Part shown: positions 52,015-60,889 of the stretch, in pieces
Layout of the letters: the number at the start of each line of letters is the position of its first letter
Numbering within the stretch: the first letter of the stretch is position 1
Assembly: GCA_020638525.1 (NCBI GenBank)
Contig: JACKIL010000003.1
Span: 248,001 to 312,000, forward strand
DNA: 64,000 bases
Reading direction: 5' to 3'
DNA from: Caulobacterales bacterium
GTDB taxonomy: Bacteria; Pseudomonadota; Alphaproteobacteria; Caulobacterales; Parvularculaceae
The notes under the pieces: generated by a model
Database searches by the model: none
Seen by the model: the letters and a program-made list of their open reading frames with translations, nothing else
What the model was told of the DNA's origin: nothing
Program-made: the position numbers and the translations under genes

Positions 52015-52255
52015 ATCCCCAGACTCCCCTCGACCTCCGGCTGCCCCTGCCGTGAAACGACGGCAGACCCCCCAAAGGCGTCGTCGCCGGCATTAAAGCA
52101 CGCCCGCACGCGCCGCTCCACACTCTCGTTTACCATTTCCATAAAGAAAATGGCGCCCCTGTGGCCGGAAGGGCGCGACGCGGGCCGCCGCCGGCGCCGT
52201 CACAAGCCGCCAAAGCCTTGTTTCCATAGGCGACAGCCCCGCAAAAGGACGTGAT

Positions 52256-52546
52256 TCAGGCGCCGTCAGGGGAGGCAGGCCGCTCGCCCGCCGTGACGAG
52301 AAAGACGCAGGCGTCCGCCGCGAAATCCGGCTGCGGCGCCTCGCGCAAGGCGCTCGCGCCCGCCTTCAAGGCGAAATGCGGGATGTCGATCGCCGCGATC
52401 GGATCGTCCGCGACGACCCTGAGGCGGGCCCCGGCCGGCATCGACCGCAGGGCTTTTTCAAGGAGAAGCACCGGCGTCGGGCAGCGATAGCCCCTCGCAT
52501 CGAGCAGCGGGGTCGAAGAAGGGTCTGGTGTCGAGGCGGCGTTCAC
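52256..52546 (-). CDS. TusA/SirA-type sulfurtransferase
   Basis: A 96-residue sulfur-carrier protein. The active site is in LLDARGYRCPTPVLLLEKAL, matching the CPxP motif of TusA family persulfide carriers, and the ADDPIAAIDIPHF segment is typical. TusA relays sulfur from IscS to tRNA thiolation, and related proteins to other pathways. A GTG start at 52546 is chosen because AAGGAG lies 6 bases upstream; a TTG at 52582 is in frame but lies next to the terminator hairpin at 52588-52615. Confidence 0.88.
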   Translation of the reverse strand: MNAASTPDPSSTPLLDARGYRCPTPVLLLEKALRSMPAGARLRVVADDPIAAIDIPHFALKAGASALREAPQPDFAADACVFLVTAGERPASPDGA

Positions 52547-52587
52547 GCCGGTCTCCTTCGAACAAAAAGCGGCGCGGGCCAATAAAA

Positions 52588-52615
52588 AAGCCGCGGGGAA
52601 TACGCCCCGCGGCTT
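52588..52615. terminator. Terminator after the TonB receptor gene
   Basis: The stem AAGCCGCGGGG / CCCCGCGGCTT with a 6-base loop (52599-52604) is flanked by TTTT on the plus side and by CTTTTTTATT on the minus side, the direction of the receptor gene. It may work in both directions. Confidence 0.8.
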
Positions 52616-52640
52616 CTTTTCTCCCCTGGGCCCCAGGCCG

Positions 52641-54938
52641 CTACATAGTCAAGCTCAGCTCAAGACCGATCACGCGGCCTTTCATGAGCGGCGAGAATGT
52701 GCCGCCGCCGAGCGAAATCGGAAGCTGCGTATCGTTGCCGAAATTGACCTCGTTGAGGAGGTTCTTGCCGTAGAAGGACACGGTCGCGGTCTCGCCGAGA
52801 TTGAGCGCCAGCGATGCGTCGAGGATGTCGACCGCATTAAAGACGCCGAGATTGTTATCCGTGTAATAGGACGCGTCGCGGTGCGAATAGTTGAACCGCG
52901 TGTCGAAGGTCGTGTCGCCGCCGAGCGGCAGCGTGTGCACGAAGCCCGTCGCCCAGGTCCACGGCGAAAGGCGCGGAATCTTGAGCTGCAGGTCGGCCGC
53001 ATCGACGACGCCCGGGCTGACCGACGGGAAGCCGATATCGAACAGCAGGCTGTCATAATCGCCATTGGCGTGGCCGAGGCTGCCCATCAGCACGAGGTTG
53101 TCGCCAACCGCATACTGGCCTTCGATTTCGATGCCGAAGATATGCGCGTCAGCCGTGTTGGTGATGACCTGCACGACGCCGGCGACCGGGTCGGAGAGGT
53201 TGAGTTCGCGCTGCATGTTGTTGATGTCGTTATAGTAGATTGCAGCGTTGATGCGCGCGGCGCCGTCGCCCGGCTGCGCCTTGAAGCCGATCTCGAAAGC
53301 GTTGACCGTTTCCTCATCGAACGGACCCGGCGCGAAGAGCGGATTGTAGGCCGGGTTCGCAACGCCCGGCGGGATGACCGGCAGCGAGGCGAACGCTGTG
53401 TTGCGGAAGTTGTAGCCGCCCGAGCGAACGCCCTGCGTCCAGTGGCCGTAGACGTTCATGAAGTCCGTCGCCGCCCATTCGAAGCCGACTTTGGGCGTGA
53501 AGTTCTTCCAGGTGTCGCCGTCTACAAAGTCCTCGATGCAATCGCCTGAAACGCGCACATCGCAATCCGGCGTCGGGAAGAACGAATTCGAGTTCAGGAC
53601 AAGGTTAGAGATGACGACATCTTTCTTCTCATTCGTATAGCGCGCGCCAAGATTGAGCGTGAAGGCGGAGCTGAGATCGAGATCGATCTGGCCGAAGACC
53701 GCCCATGTGCGCTGGTCCTGCACGCCGCCGCCGAAGAAACGGCGCGTGCCGAACGCGATGTCGCGGCGTTCGTTATAGGCGAGGTCTTGCGTGAAATAGT
53801 AGAAGCCGAGCGTCAGATCGGCGGCGTCGAAGAAGCGGCCGTTATACCGGATTTCGTTCGAAATCTGGTTCTGGTCGGTCGTAAACGGCGCATGGAAGAG
53901 CGGAAGCGGCGTCGCGTCGATATCGCTCGATCCGTCCACGTCATATTCACGCCAGCCGAAGATGTTCGTGATCGTGCCGTCGCCGAACGCGACATCGAGA
54001 TGGTTCTCGACCGTCACTTGGTCCCAGGTCGCGTCGAAGAAACCGGTCTCGTCGATCGAGAGGTCGAACGAGTCGCGCGAGAAGTTCGCATACGGATTGG
54101 CCTGGCCAAGCCCGTTCGTGTGGTTCTGCGAGGCGGGGCCATCGCCTTTCGATTCGCCGTGCTCGTAGCGAACCAGCATGTCGAACCCGTCGACCGGCGC
54201 CCAGTAGAACGACGGACGGATCATGAATGTGTCGGACTTGCCGAAGTTTTCGCGGCCGTTGACCGGATGGCGGTTTTCGAACCAGCCGCGGTCATCGTTG
54301 TAATAGGCTGACACGCGCATCGCGAACGTATCGCTGATCGGCATGTTGACCGCGCCCATCAGGTAATAATTGTTGCCGGTGCCGCGGAAGCCGCTTTCGA
54401 CCGCCGACTTGAAGGAGACTTCGAAGCCGTCAAAGGACGGGCGCTTCGAGTTCATCAGCACCGCGCCGCCGGTGACGTTGCGGCCGAAGAGAATGCCTTG
54501 CGGGCCGCGCAGCACTTCGATCGATTCAAGGTCGAACACGTCGAAAACGACGCCGGCATTGACGCCAAGGTAGACGCCGTCATTGAAGACGCCGACCGTC
54601 GGGTCGATCGAGGGGATCGACGAGTTCACGCCGAGACCGCGGATCGAGAAGTTCGCCGTGCCGGCCGTCGTGCGCACGTCATCGAGCGCGACGTTCGGCA
54701 TCGAGGTCGCAAGGCTTTCGAGATCGCGCACCTTGAGGGCGTCGAGCGTCTTGTCGCCATAGGCGGTGACAGCGAGCGGAACGTCCTGAACGTTCTCTGC
54801 GTCAGCCTTCTTGGTCGCCGTCACGAAGATTTCGTCTCGAAGCACGCTGGCCGCGCCTTGCGCGTTCGCCGCCTGAGGCAGCGCTGCGCCGGCCGCGAGC
54901 GCAATAATCGAGGCTTTCGCCAGAAGGCGTACGTTCAT
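52641..54938 (-). CDS. TonB-dependent outer-membrane receptor
   Basis: A 765-residue outer-membrane transporter of the ligand-gated porin class. Features: signal peptide ending NAQG (about 28), the TonB box region DEIFVTATKK, the plug domain (VPLAVTAYGDKTLDALKVRDLESLATSMPN, ADIEVLRGPQGILFGRNVTGGAV), and a 22-strand beta-barrel with many aromatic girdles, ending in a GRVIGLELSLTM strand. The plug sequence is of the CirA/FecA-like or TonB receptor family common in Sphingomonads and Parvularculales; the ligand is unknown. It is monocistronic with its own terminator; a GGGAGGAATGTA ribosome site precedes the ATG. Confidence 0.93.
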   Translation of the reverse strand: MNVRLLAKASIIALAAGAALPQAANAQGAASVLRDEIFVTATKKADAENVQDVPLAVTAYGDKTLDALKVRDLESLATSMPNVALDDVRTTAGTANFSIRGLGVNSSIPSIDPTVGVFNDGVYLGVNAGVVFDVFDLESIEVLRGPQGILFGRNVTGGAVLMNSKRPSFDGFEVSFKSAVESGFRGTGNNYYLMGAVNMPISDTFAMRVSAYYNDDRGWFENRHPVNGRENFGKSDTFMIRPSFYWAPVDGFDMLVRYEHGESKGDGPASQNHTNGLGQANPYANFSRDSFDLSIDETGFFDATWDQVTVENHLDVAFGDGTITNIFGWREYDVDGSSDIDATPLPLFHAPFTTDQNQISNEIRYNGRFFDAADLTLGFYYFTQDLAYNERRDIAFGTRRFFGGGVQDQRTWAVFGQIDLDLSSAFTLNLGARYTNEKKDVVISNLVLNSNSFFPTPDCDVRVSGDCIEDFVDGDTWKNFTPKVGFEWAATDFMNVYGHWTQGVRSGGYNFRNTAFASLPVIPPGVANPAYNPLFAPGPFDEETVNAFEIGFKAQPGDGAARINAAIYYNDINNMQRELNLSDPVAGVVQVITNTADAHIFGIEIEGQYAVGDNLVLMGSLGHANGDYDSLLFDIGFPSVSPGVVDAADLQLKIPRLSPWTWATGFVHTLPLGGDTTFDTRFNYSHRDASYYTDNNLGVFNAVDILDASLALNLGETATVSFYGKNLLNEVNFGNDTQLPISLGGGTFSPLMKGRVIGLELSLTM

Positions 54939-55086
54939 TACATTCCTCCCTAAACGTTGACTCCGCCGACACTTTCGCCGGTCCGGACGCCAATTTGTGA
55001 CAGTAATTTTAAGCTGCGGGCGCGCGGATTCACAGGTAGCCGCGCCTCAATTCTGCAGTTGCAAGCCGTTATGACTGCAACAAAAA

Positions 55087-55116
55087 GGTCCCTGTTGCCG
55101 GAATTCAACAGGGACC
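55087..55116 (-). terminator. Terminator of the slipin operon
   Basis: The 11-bp stem GGTCCCTGTTG / CAACAGGGACC with an 8-base loop is followed on the minus strand by TTTTTG. It lies 28 bases after the slipin stop codon. Confidence 0.8.
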
Positions 55117-55144
55117 CAAGCAATGACTGAACGACGGGTCGGCT

Positions 55145-55894
55145 TTAACGCCGGAACTGGTCCGCAATGTCTCTCAGCGAGAACGGGAATACGATCGTAT
55201 TGGTGCGGTCCGTCGCGATTTCCTGAAGCGCGTTGAGATAACGCAGGTCCATTGCGCCAGCCGACGTCGCGAGAATGCTCGCCGCTTCGGCGAGTTTCGT
55301 CGCCGCCTGCTGCTCGCCTTCCGCCGAGATGATTTTCGCGCGGCGTTCGCGTTCGGCTTCGGCCTGTTTCGCAATGGCGCGGATCATTTCCGGCGCGACG
55401 TCGACATGCTTGATCTCGACATTCGACACCTTGATGCCCCAAGCCTCGGTCTGGCTGTCGAGGATTTCCTGAACGTCCTTGTTGAGCTTGTCGCGCTCCT
55501 GCAGCATTTCATCGAGCTCGTGCTTGCCGAGCACGGAACGCAAGGTCGTCTGCGCGAGCTGGCTCGTCGCGGCCATGTAGTTCTCGACCTGCACCACCGC
55601 GCGGACCGCGTCGACGACGCGATAATAGATGACCGCGTTCACTTTCACCGAAACGTTGTCGCGCGAGATGACGTCCTGCGGCGGCACGTCGTGAACGAGC
55701 GTGCGCATGTCGACTTTCTTCATTTGCTGGACGACGGGGACGAGCAGGATGAGGCCGGGGCCCGCGGCGCGCCGGCCGACGCGGCCGAGCGTGAAGACGA
55801 CGCCGCGCTCATACTCTTTGAGGATCTTGACGATGTTCGTGATGATCACGAACGCGATGAAGAGCAGAAATCCCAAATAGCCAATGCCCGGCAT
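55145..55894 (-). CDS. Slipin family SPFH/band-7 protein
   Basis: A 249-residue stomatin-like protein: a short N-terminal membrane segment (YLGFLLFIAFVIITNIVKILKEYERGVVFTLGR), then the SPFH domain (VPVVQQMKKVDMRTLVHDVPPQDVISRDNVSVKVNAVIYYRVVD, LGKHELDEMLQERDKLNKDVQEIL) and a helical coiled coil with AEAERERRAKIISAEGEQQAATKLAEAA. Slipins oligomerise on membranes and partner the NfeD protease, which is encoded just upstream. It is the last gene of the nfeD operon and is followed by a terminator. Confidence 0.92.
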   Translation of the reverse strand: MPGIGYLGFLLFIAFVIITNIVKILKEYERGVVFTLGRVGRRAAGPGLILLVPVVQQMKKVDMRTLVHDVPPQDVISRDNVSVKVNAVIYYRVVDAVRAVVQVENYMAATSQLAQTTLRSVLGKHELDEMLQERDKLNKDVQEILDSQTEAWGIKVSNVEIKHVDVAPEMIRAIAKQAEAERERRAKIISAEGEQQAATKLAEAASILATSAGAMDLRYLNALQEIATDRTNTIVFPFSLRDIADQFRR

Positions 55895-55937
55895 GTCGTT
55901 CTCCTTCAGTCGGTCAGGCGGCGCAGTCCCGCCGCAA

Positions 55938-56249
55938 TCATTTCTTCGAAACGTCGAGCATCAGCCCGTCCATGCGGACGACTTTCACCCGGTCGCCCGG
56001 CGCGAGCGTTGCGTCCGACCGCGCCCGCCACAACTCGCCGCCGGCCCGTACATACCCTTCTTCGCCGGACCATTCGACGACGTCGACATGCTCGTCGCCG
56101 AACACCGGCCCGACGCGATGCGTTTCCTTCGAGACGCGCGCGGCGACCAGAAGCGCGATCGCGATGACGACGCCTGCAAGCGCGCCCGCTCCAAGGAGCG
56201 TCCACAGAGCCGCCGGCGGCAGCGGCGATGACGAAATGATTTCCCCCAT
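55938..56249 (-). CDS. Short NfeD-like OB-fold membrane protein
   Basis: A 103-residue protein with one membrane helix (LWTLLGAGALAGVVIAIALLVAARV) and a C-terminal OB-fold domain with VVEWSGEEGYVRAGGELWRARSDATLAPGDRVKVVRMDGLML, which closely resembles the tail of the long NfeD encoded next to it. It lies between nfeD and slipin with gaps of about 20 and 43 bases. This is the short form of NfeD that accompanies slipins. Confidence 0.9.
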   Translation of the reverse strand: MGEIISSSPLPPAALWTLLGAGALAGVVIAIALLVAARVSKETHRVGPVFGDEHVDVVEWSGEEGYVRAGGELWRARSDATLAPGDRVKVVRMDGLMLDVSKK

Positions 56250-56270
56250 CAGCCAGCCCGGCGCTCCTCT

Positions 56271-57743
56271 CTAAGCCTCGTTCGGAACAAGCCCGCCAAA
56301 GAGCCCTTGAGCCTTGGCCTGTTTGACGACGAGAACAAGGCCGTCGATCTCGAGAACGCGGATCTTGTCGCCTTTCTTGAGCGGCTTGTCCGAGCGCGCG
56401 CGCCAGCGCTCGCCCTCGACGATGACGTGGCCTTCCTTGCCGTTCCAATCGTCGACGACGCCCTCGCGCCGCACGATCGCCTCGGCCCCGATGAGCGGCC
56501 CATGGCTTCTCGACCCGACGACGGCGACGAGGATGAGACCGAGAAACGCGCCGGCGATTGCGACGACCGCGCCGATAACGGAGGCCGAGACGCGGAAGCC
56601 TTCCGGAAAGATCACGAAAAGCCCGAAAGCGAACATCGCCATGCCGGCGAGGCCGACCAGCCCCAATGTCGGCGTATAGGCCTCGACGACGATGAAGAGC
56701 GCGCCGGCGCCCATCAGCGCGAGGCCGAGCCAGCTGAACGGCAGCACCTGCAGCGAATAGAGCCCGAGAATGAGGCAGCAAAGGCCGATGATGCCGGGAA
56801 GGATCGAGCCCGGATTCCACATCTCGATGATGATGCCGGTCGTGCCGAGAGACATCAGGATGACCGCTACATTCGGGTGCGAGATGAAAGCGAGGATCGT
56901 TTCGACGAGGTTCGGCTTGACGCGCGTCAGCATCAGATCCTTCGTTGCAAGCGTTTTCTCGCCGGAAGAGACTTTCACTGTCTCGCCGTCGATCTGCTTG
57001 AGGAGATCGTCAATGTCGTTCGCGATGAGATCGATGACGCCAAGCTCCAGCGCTTCGCGCGAGGTGACGGAAACCGCTTCGCGCACGGCGCTCTCGGCCC
57101 AGTCGGCGTTGCGGCCGCGCTCTTCGGCCAGCGCGCGGATATAAGCGACGGAATCGTTGATGACTTTGGCGCGCATCGCTTCGTCATTGCCGAGCGGCGC
57201 GATCTCGCCAGGGCCTTCCGCCGGCGGCGTCTCTTCGCCGCCGCTTTCATCCGTAGGCTGAGGGGTCGTCTCCGGCGTTTTCGGCGCGGCGGGGGATTCC
57301 TGCGGGGCGCCGCCGCCGATTTCGATCGGCGTGGCCGCGCCGGTATTGGTCGAGGGCGCCATCGCCGAGACATGCGCGGAATACATTATGTATAGCCCGG
57401 CCGAGGCCGAGCGCGCGCCTTGCGGGGAGACATAAGTCGCAACCGGCGTATCGGAAGCGAGGATCGCCTTGATGATCGTCTTCATGGAATCGACGAGCCC
57501 GCCGGGCGTGTCGATCTCGATGATGACGAGCTCCTTGCCGGTCTCGGACGCCGCCTCGATCTCCCGGGAGAGGTATTGGGCGCTTGCGGGCGTGACCGGC
57601 CCGTCGAGCGTCAGGATGACGCCTTCGCGGGCGGTGTTCTCCTCCTGGGCGAAGCTTGCGGCGGCGAAAAGGGCCGCGCCGAGCGCCAGAAGCGCGCCGA
57701 AAAACCCGGTTCGCCCCGCCTTCCAGAATTTCCGGCTATCCAT
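56271..57743 (-). CDS. nfeD: NfeD membrane serine protease (long form, ClpP-like)
   Basis: A 490-residue membrane protease of the 1510-N/NfeD family. The N-terminal signal peptide (about 1-32) precedes a ClpP-like periplasmic domain (IIEIDTPGGLVDSMKTIIKAILAS, VSPQGARSASAGLYIMYSAHVSAM with the nucleophile Ser, and the Lys in MRAKVINDSVAYIRALAEERGRN). A loop of low complexity (about 140-185) lies inside the catalytic domain. Several membrane helices follow (about 300-410), then the OB-fold C-terminus (AIVRREGVVDDWNGKEGHVIVEGERWRARSD). It starts with a strong GGAGGGGAG site. A promoter-like element lies upstream. It heads the slipin operon. Confidence 0.95.
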   Translation of the reverse strand: MDSRKFWKAGRTGFFGALLALGAALFAAASFAQEENTAREGVILTLDGPVTPASAQYLSREIEAASETGKELVIIEIDTPGGLVDSMKTIIKAILASDTPVATYVSPQGARSASAGLYIMYSAHVSAMAPSTNTGAATPIEIGGGAPQESPAAPKTPETTPQPTDESGGEETPPAEGPGEIAPLGNDEAMRAKVINDSVAYIRALAEERGRNADWAESAVREAVSVTSREALELGVIDLIANDIDDLLKQIDGETVKVSSGEKTLATKDLMLTRVKPNLVETILAFISHPNVAVILMSLGTTGIIIEMWNPGSILPGIIGLCCLILGLYSLQVLPFSWLGLALMGAGALFIVVEAYTPTLGLVGLAGMAMFAFGLFVIFPEGFRVSASVIGAVVAIAGAFLGLILVAVVGSRSHGPLIGAEAIVRREGVVDDWNGKEGHVIVEGERWRARSDKPLKKGDKIRVLEIDGLVLVVKQAKAQGLFGGLVPNEA

Positions 57744-57772
57744 CGCTCCCCTCCGCCAATTCCCTTATAAAG

Positions 57773-57800
57773 AGAATAGGGGATGGAAGTTGGGTTTCAA
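57773..57800 (-). promoter_or_regulatory. Possible sigma-70 promoter for the nfeD operon
   Basis: On the minus strand TTGAAA (57795-57800) and TATTCT (57773-57778) are 16 bases apart, upstream of the nfeD ATG at 57743. The gap from -10 to the start codon is about 30 bases. This resembles a housekeeping promoter; not tested. Confidence 0.4.
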
Positions 57801-57908
57801 TGACAAAGACCGGCGCTTTCGGGTTTGGCCAAGGCCGCCGGCGGGAGGAACGGCCATGGGCCGGGTTCAGATCGGGACAGTGTTGATCGCGAAAGACGCC
57901 GGCGCGCG

Positions 57909-59375
57909 ATGACGGGCGAGGCTCCCTCTAAAGCGCCTTACCGCGCGGACCCGCAAATTCTCACCCTCGCTGGCGAGGATGGCGCGCCATTCTACGACCC
58001 TGTCGAGGCGGCGGAATTTCCCAAAGCGATCCTGCGCTACCGCAACCAGCGCTGGGCGGAAAAAGTCGGGCTCGGAAATCTGAGCGAGACCGAATGGCTC
58101 GTTCATTTCGCGCGTTTCCATCCGCTCCCTGACAATCTCGAGGCGCCGCTGGCGCTGCGCTATCACGGCCATCAGTTCCGCACTTACAATCCAGATATCG
58201 GCGACGGACGCGGTTTCCTCTTCGCGCAGCTTCGCGACGACCAGGGAAGACTGCTCGATCTCGGCACCAAAGGTTCCGGCCAGACGCCCTATTCGCGCTT
58301 CGGCGACGGGCGGCTGACGCTCAAGGGCGGCGTGCGCGAAATACTTGCGACGGAAATGCTCGAAGCGCTCGGCGTTTATACGTCCAAGACCTTCAGCCTC
58401 ATCGAAACGGGCGAGGCGCTTTACCGCAATGACGAGCCCTCGCCGACGCGTTCGGCCGTGCTCGTGCGGCTGTCGCACAGCCATGTGCGTTTCGGTGTCT
58501 TCCAGCGCCTCGCTTATGAGCGGAACGCCGAGGCGGCTTCGGCGCTCATCGATTATTGCGTGCGTCAGTTCGACAGAGATCTCGACAATCTGCCGACGCC
58601 TGAAAAGACCGCGCATTTCTTTGAACGCGTCGTCCGGCGCACGGCGCGCCTCGCCGCGCAATGGATGGCGGCGGGCTTCGTTCACGGCGTTCTCAATACG
58701 GACAATATGAACGTCACCGGCGAAAGCTTCGACTACGGGCCATGGCGGTTCGCGCCGGTCGCCGACCCGGCCTTCACCGCCGCCTATTTCGACGAGACCG
58801 GGCTTTATTCCTATGCGCGCCAGCCGGAAGCGGCCGCCTGGAATCTCTCTCGCCTTGGCGGATGCCTCACCTCGCTTGCCGATACGGACGCGCTCAACGA
58901 AGGCCTCGCCGCCTTCTCGCCGGCTTATGAAGACGCGATGGGCGATGCGATTTTCCGCCGCCTTGGCCTTAAACGCGCCGGCGAGGACGACATGGGGCTC
59001 GTCGCCGCGCTGTTCGAATGGCTCGCCGAGACCCGCGCGCCGTTCGAGCAGGTTTTCTTCGACTGGTTCTGCGGCTCCGCCTCGCAGGCGCGGGCCCAGA
59101 AGAGCCCGATATCGACGCGTTACGCCGAGCCCTCTTTCGCGCGCGTCAAAGGCCTCATCCTCGCCGCGGAGCCCGAGCGGCCGGAGCGCCTGTCACAGGC
59201 TTATTTTGCGCGGCGCGAACCGACAACCATGCTCATCGACGAGGTCGAGGCGATCTGGGCGCCGATCGCGGAAAGCGACGACTGGTCGAAGCTCAACGCG
59301 AAAATTGAAGACATCAGACAGATGCGCGAAGCGTTCGGCTTTGACGCCTCAACTTTTCGCTTGCCTGCCGCCTGA
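57909..59375 (+). CDS. selO: Protein adenylyltransferase SelO (YdiU family)
   Basis: A 488-residue pseudokinase-fold AMP transferase that AMPylates Ser/Thr/Tyr of redox proteins. Conserved features: YHGHQFRTYNPDIGDGRG, LDLGTKGSGQTPYSRFGDGRLTLKGGVREILATEML, and the metal/nucleotide site VHGVLNTDNMNVTGESFDYGPW. The Cys near the C-terminus that seals a disulfide in the E. coli protein is not evident. ATG 57909 begins the conserved domain; the frame is open upstream but overlaps the nfeD promoter region. It is followed by the SIMPL gene on the same strand after 40 bases. Confidence 0.93.
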   Translation: MTGEAPSKAPYRADPQILTLAGEDGAPFYDPVEAAEFPKAILRYRNQRWAEKVGLGNLSETEWLVHFARFHPLPDNLEAPLALRYHGHQFRTYNPDIGDGRGFLFAQLRDDQGRLLDLGTKGSGQTPYSRFGDGRLTLKGGVREILATEMLEALGVYTSKTFSLIETGEALYRNDEPSPTRSAVLVRLSHSHVRFGVFQRLAYERNAEAASALIDYCVRQFDRDLDNLPTPEKTAHFFERVVRRTARLAAQWMAAGFVHGVLNTDNMNVTGESFDYGPWRFAPVADPAFTAAYFDETGLYSYARQPEAAAWNLSRLGGCLTSLADTDALNEGLAAFSPAYEDAMGDAIFRRLGLKRAGEDDMGLVAALFEWLAETRAPFEQVFFDWFCGSASQARAQKSPISTRYAEPSFARVKGLILAAEPERPERLSQAYFARREPTTMLIDEVEAIWAPIAESDDWSKLNAKIEDIRQMREAFGFDASTFRLPAA

Positions 59376-59415
59376 GTCTGGAGAATTCTCCGTATAGAAA
59401 CTGGGGAGGGGGACG

Positions 59416-60129
59416 ATGCTTCGCACTGCGACGCTTCTTTCGGCGCTGCTGCTCACTGGCTGCCTGCCGCAATTGACGCAACCCGAGATCGAAGTCGACG
59501 GCCACGCGACCATATTCGCCGAGCCTGATACTTTCACGATATCTGCGAGAATCCGTATACAGAAGGATAAGCGCGAAGCTGCGCTCGCAGCGACGGCCGA
59601 GGCGGTCGCCGCAGTCAAGGCCGCCGTGCCGGAGCTTGAAGGGCTTGCCTCCTTCAAGATGAATTCGCCGGAGGCCTCGGTCTATCCCGTCCGGGACGCC
59701 GCCTGCATGCGCGAGGCCTATGACACTTCGGCCTGCCCGATCGTCGGGCAGGGCGCCTCCGTAACGCTCGAAATTTCAGGCTCGCCCGCCTCGCTCGCCG
59801 GAAACGCGCTTTCCTTCATCTCGGAGTTCGGCGTCGAGTCCGTGGAGCTCGAAGGCTATGAAGTCTCCAACATGGATGCGCGGCGGGGGGACGCGGTCAA
59901 AGCCGCCGTCGCCGACGCGCGCGCCAAGGCCGAAGCGATCGCTGCGGCGGCCGGCGGAACCGTCAAAGGCCTCACCCGCCTCAAGTCGAGCGATTATGGC
60001 GGCTATGGAAGCGAGGAATACGACCAGATCGTCGTTACGGCCTCGCGCGCGCCGGCGGTGCCGCTCGAGCTCGATCCGAAGCCGGTCCCTGTGTCCGTCA
60101 ATGTGACGGCGGCGTTCGCGCTCGAATAA
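59416..60129 (+). CDS. SIMPL domain (DUF541) lipoprotein
   Basis: A 237-residue exported lipoprotein with lipobox LLTGC (Cys about 16). The domain begins PEIEVDGHATIFAEPDTFTISARIRI, contains two repeats of beta-alpha type, and has the conserved ARAKAEAIAAAAGGTVKGL and a final PKPVPVSVNVTAAFAL segment as in SIMPL/OMP28-like proteins. Such proteins sit in the periplasm and are linked to oxidative or signalling stress in some bacteria. A GGGAGGGGGACG site precedes the ATG. Confidence 0.85.
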   Translation: MLRTATLLSALLLTGCLPQLTQPEIEVDGHATIFAEPDTFTISARIRIQKDKREAALAATAEAVAAVKAAVPELEGLASFKMNSPEASVYPVRDAACMREAYDTSACPIVGQGASVTLEISGSPASLAGNALSFISEFGVESVELEGYEVSNMDARRGDAVKAAVADARAKAEAIAAAAGGTVKGLTRLKSSDYGGYGSEEYDQIVVTASRAPAVPLELDPKPVPVSVNVTAAFALE

Positions 60130-60155
60130 GCGGCCCGAACAAGCAGGCGTCGCGC

Positions 60156-60275
60156 CTAGATCTTCGCGCGCGAGCGGGCGAGGCGCACGCCGCAATGGAC
60201 GACATGGGCGCCCGACAGCAGGCCGAGCCCTGCGATGAAGAGGATGAGGGTGATCGCGACAGGAGAGAACGTCAT
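60156..60275 (-). CDS. Very short single-helix membrane protein (39 residues)
   Basis: The reverse strand encodes MTFSPVAITLILFIAGLGLL followed by SGAHVVHCGVRLARSRAKI and a stop. GGAGG lies 7 bases before the ATG. It has one hydrophobic helix and a basic C-terminal tail, the profile of a small membrane-active or regulatory peptide. It falls outside any usual ORF cutoff and lies in a region with no other gene. A second similar ORF lies on the same strand upstream. Confidence 0.6.
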   Translation of the reverse strand: MTFSPVAITLILFIAGLGLLSGAHVVHCGVRLARSRAKI

Positions 60276-60367
60276 GAGGCGGCCTCCGAAGATCGAATAC
60301 GCCTCAATTACGCCCCTAATTTTCCAAAAAAGCCTTAAAAATTAGGGGCCTACGGTGAAGAGCCCGT

Positions 60368-60493
60368 TTACCTTCCATGCCGTTGGGATGGTTCGCGTCC
60401 GGCGAAGCCCGTCATCGTGTAAACGCTGACGATGCCCCCCATGGCGCTGACAAAGCTGATCAATATGAGTCCGGCGGGTCCAAAATCTATCAT
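60368..60493 (-). CDS. Very short single-helix membrane protein (41 residues)
   Basis: The reverse strand encodes MIDFGPAGLILISFVSAMGG then IVSVYTMTGFAGREPSQRHGR and a stop. GGGGAAA lies 5 bases before the ATG. It has one hydrophobic helix near the N-terminus and a basic tail. Together with the 39-residue ORF at 60156-60275 it forms a pair of tiny membrane genes on the minus strand. The function is unknown. Confidence 0.55.
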   Translation of the reverse strand: MIDFGPAGLILISFVSAMGGIVSVYTMTGFAGREPSQRHGR

Positions 60494-60889
60494 GGCGGTT
60501 TCCCCAAGTTTTTCTCCGGCTGCCTCGCTTCCCGTCTCCCGTCGGTCTGCCTGGCCGCCGCCCCGATCCTGAAAGTCTCAATTTGGAACGGGACTCGATT
60601 GAGGCGGGAAATGGGCGCATCCGGCCCAAATTGCATTACAAGAGGAGGTCGCGCCCGATCACGCTCTCGCGACCGCCGCTAGCGGTTCCCAAGCCTGCGA
60701 GAGTGAAACACCGGGGACGCGACACCGTTCCCAAGGCCGCACTTTGTCGTTAACATCGCCCTTGAGGCGCGTCTTGTCGGGGCGCGCGATTGGGGATGTT
60801 CGGCGCTCGCAATCGCCTTGGGGGCTCTTATTCAGGGGCCAGGCGCGGCGGGGTTCAGCCTGAACGGGGCAGCGGGAGCAAGGTGGGGC
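60494..60889. other. Intergenic region upstream of the Ntn-hydrolase operon
   Basis: This 396-base stretch lies between the short ORFs (minus) and the Ntn-hydrolase gene (plus), so it should carry both promoters. I see no protein-coding frame with a good ribosome site and no strong terminator-like hairpin. The frame of the Ntn gene stays open upstream to about 60818 but the sequence there lacks family-like conservation. Confidence 0.45.

Noticed and set aside
52547..52582. TTG start for tusA
   Set aside because: It lies next to the 52588-52615 hairpin, while GTG 52546 has AAGGAG at ideal spacing.
55906..56820. 304-codon minus-strand frame between slipin and NfeD
   Set aside because: It overlaps two real genes on the same strand in another frame (short NfeD-like and nfeD) and its Arg-rich sequence has no domain.
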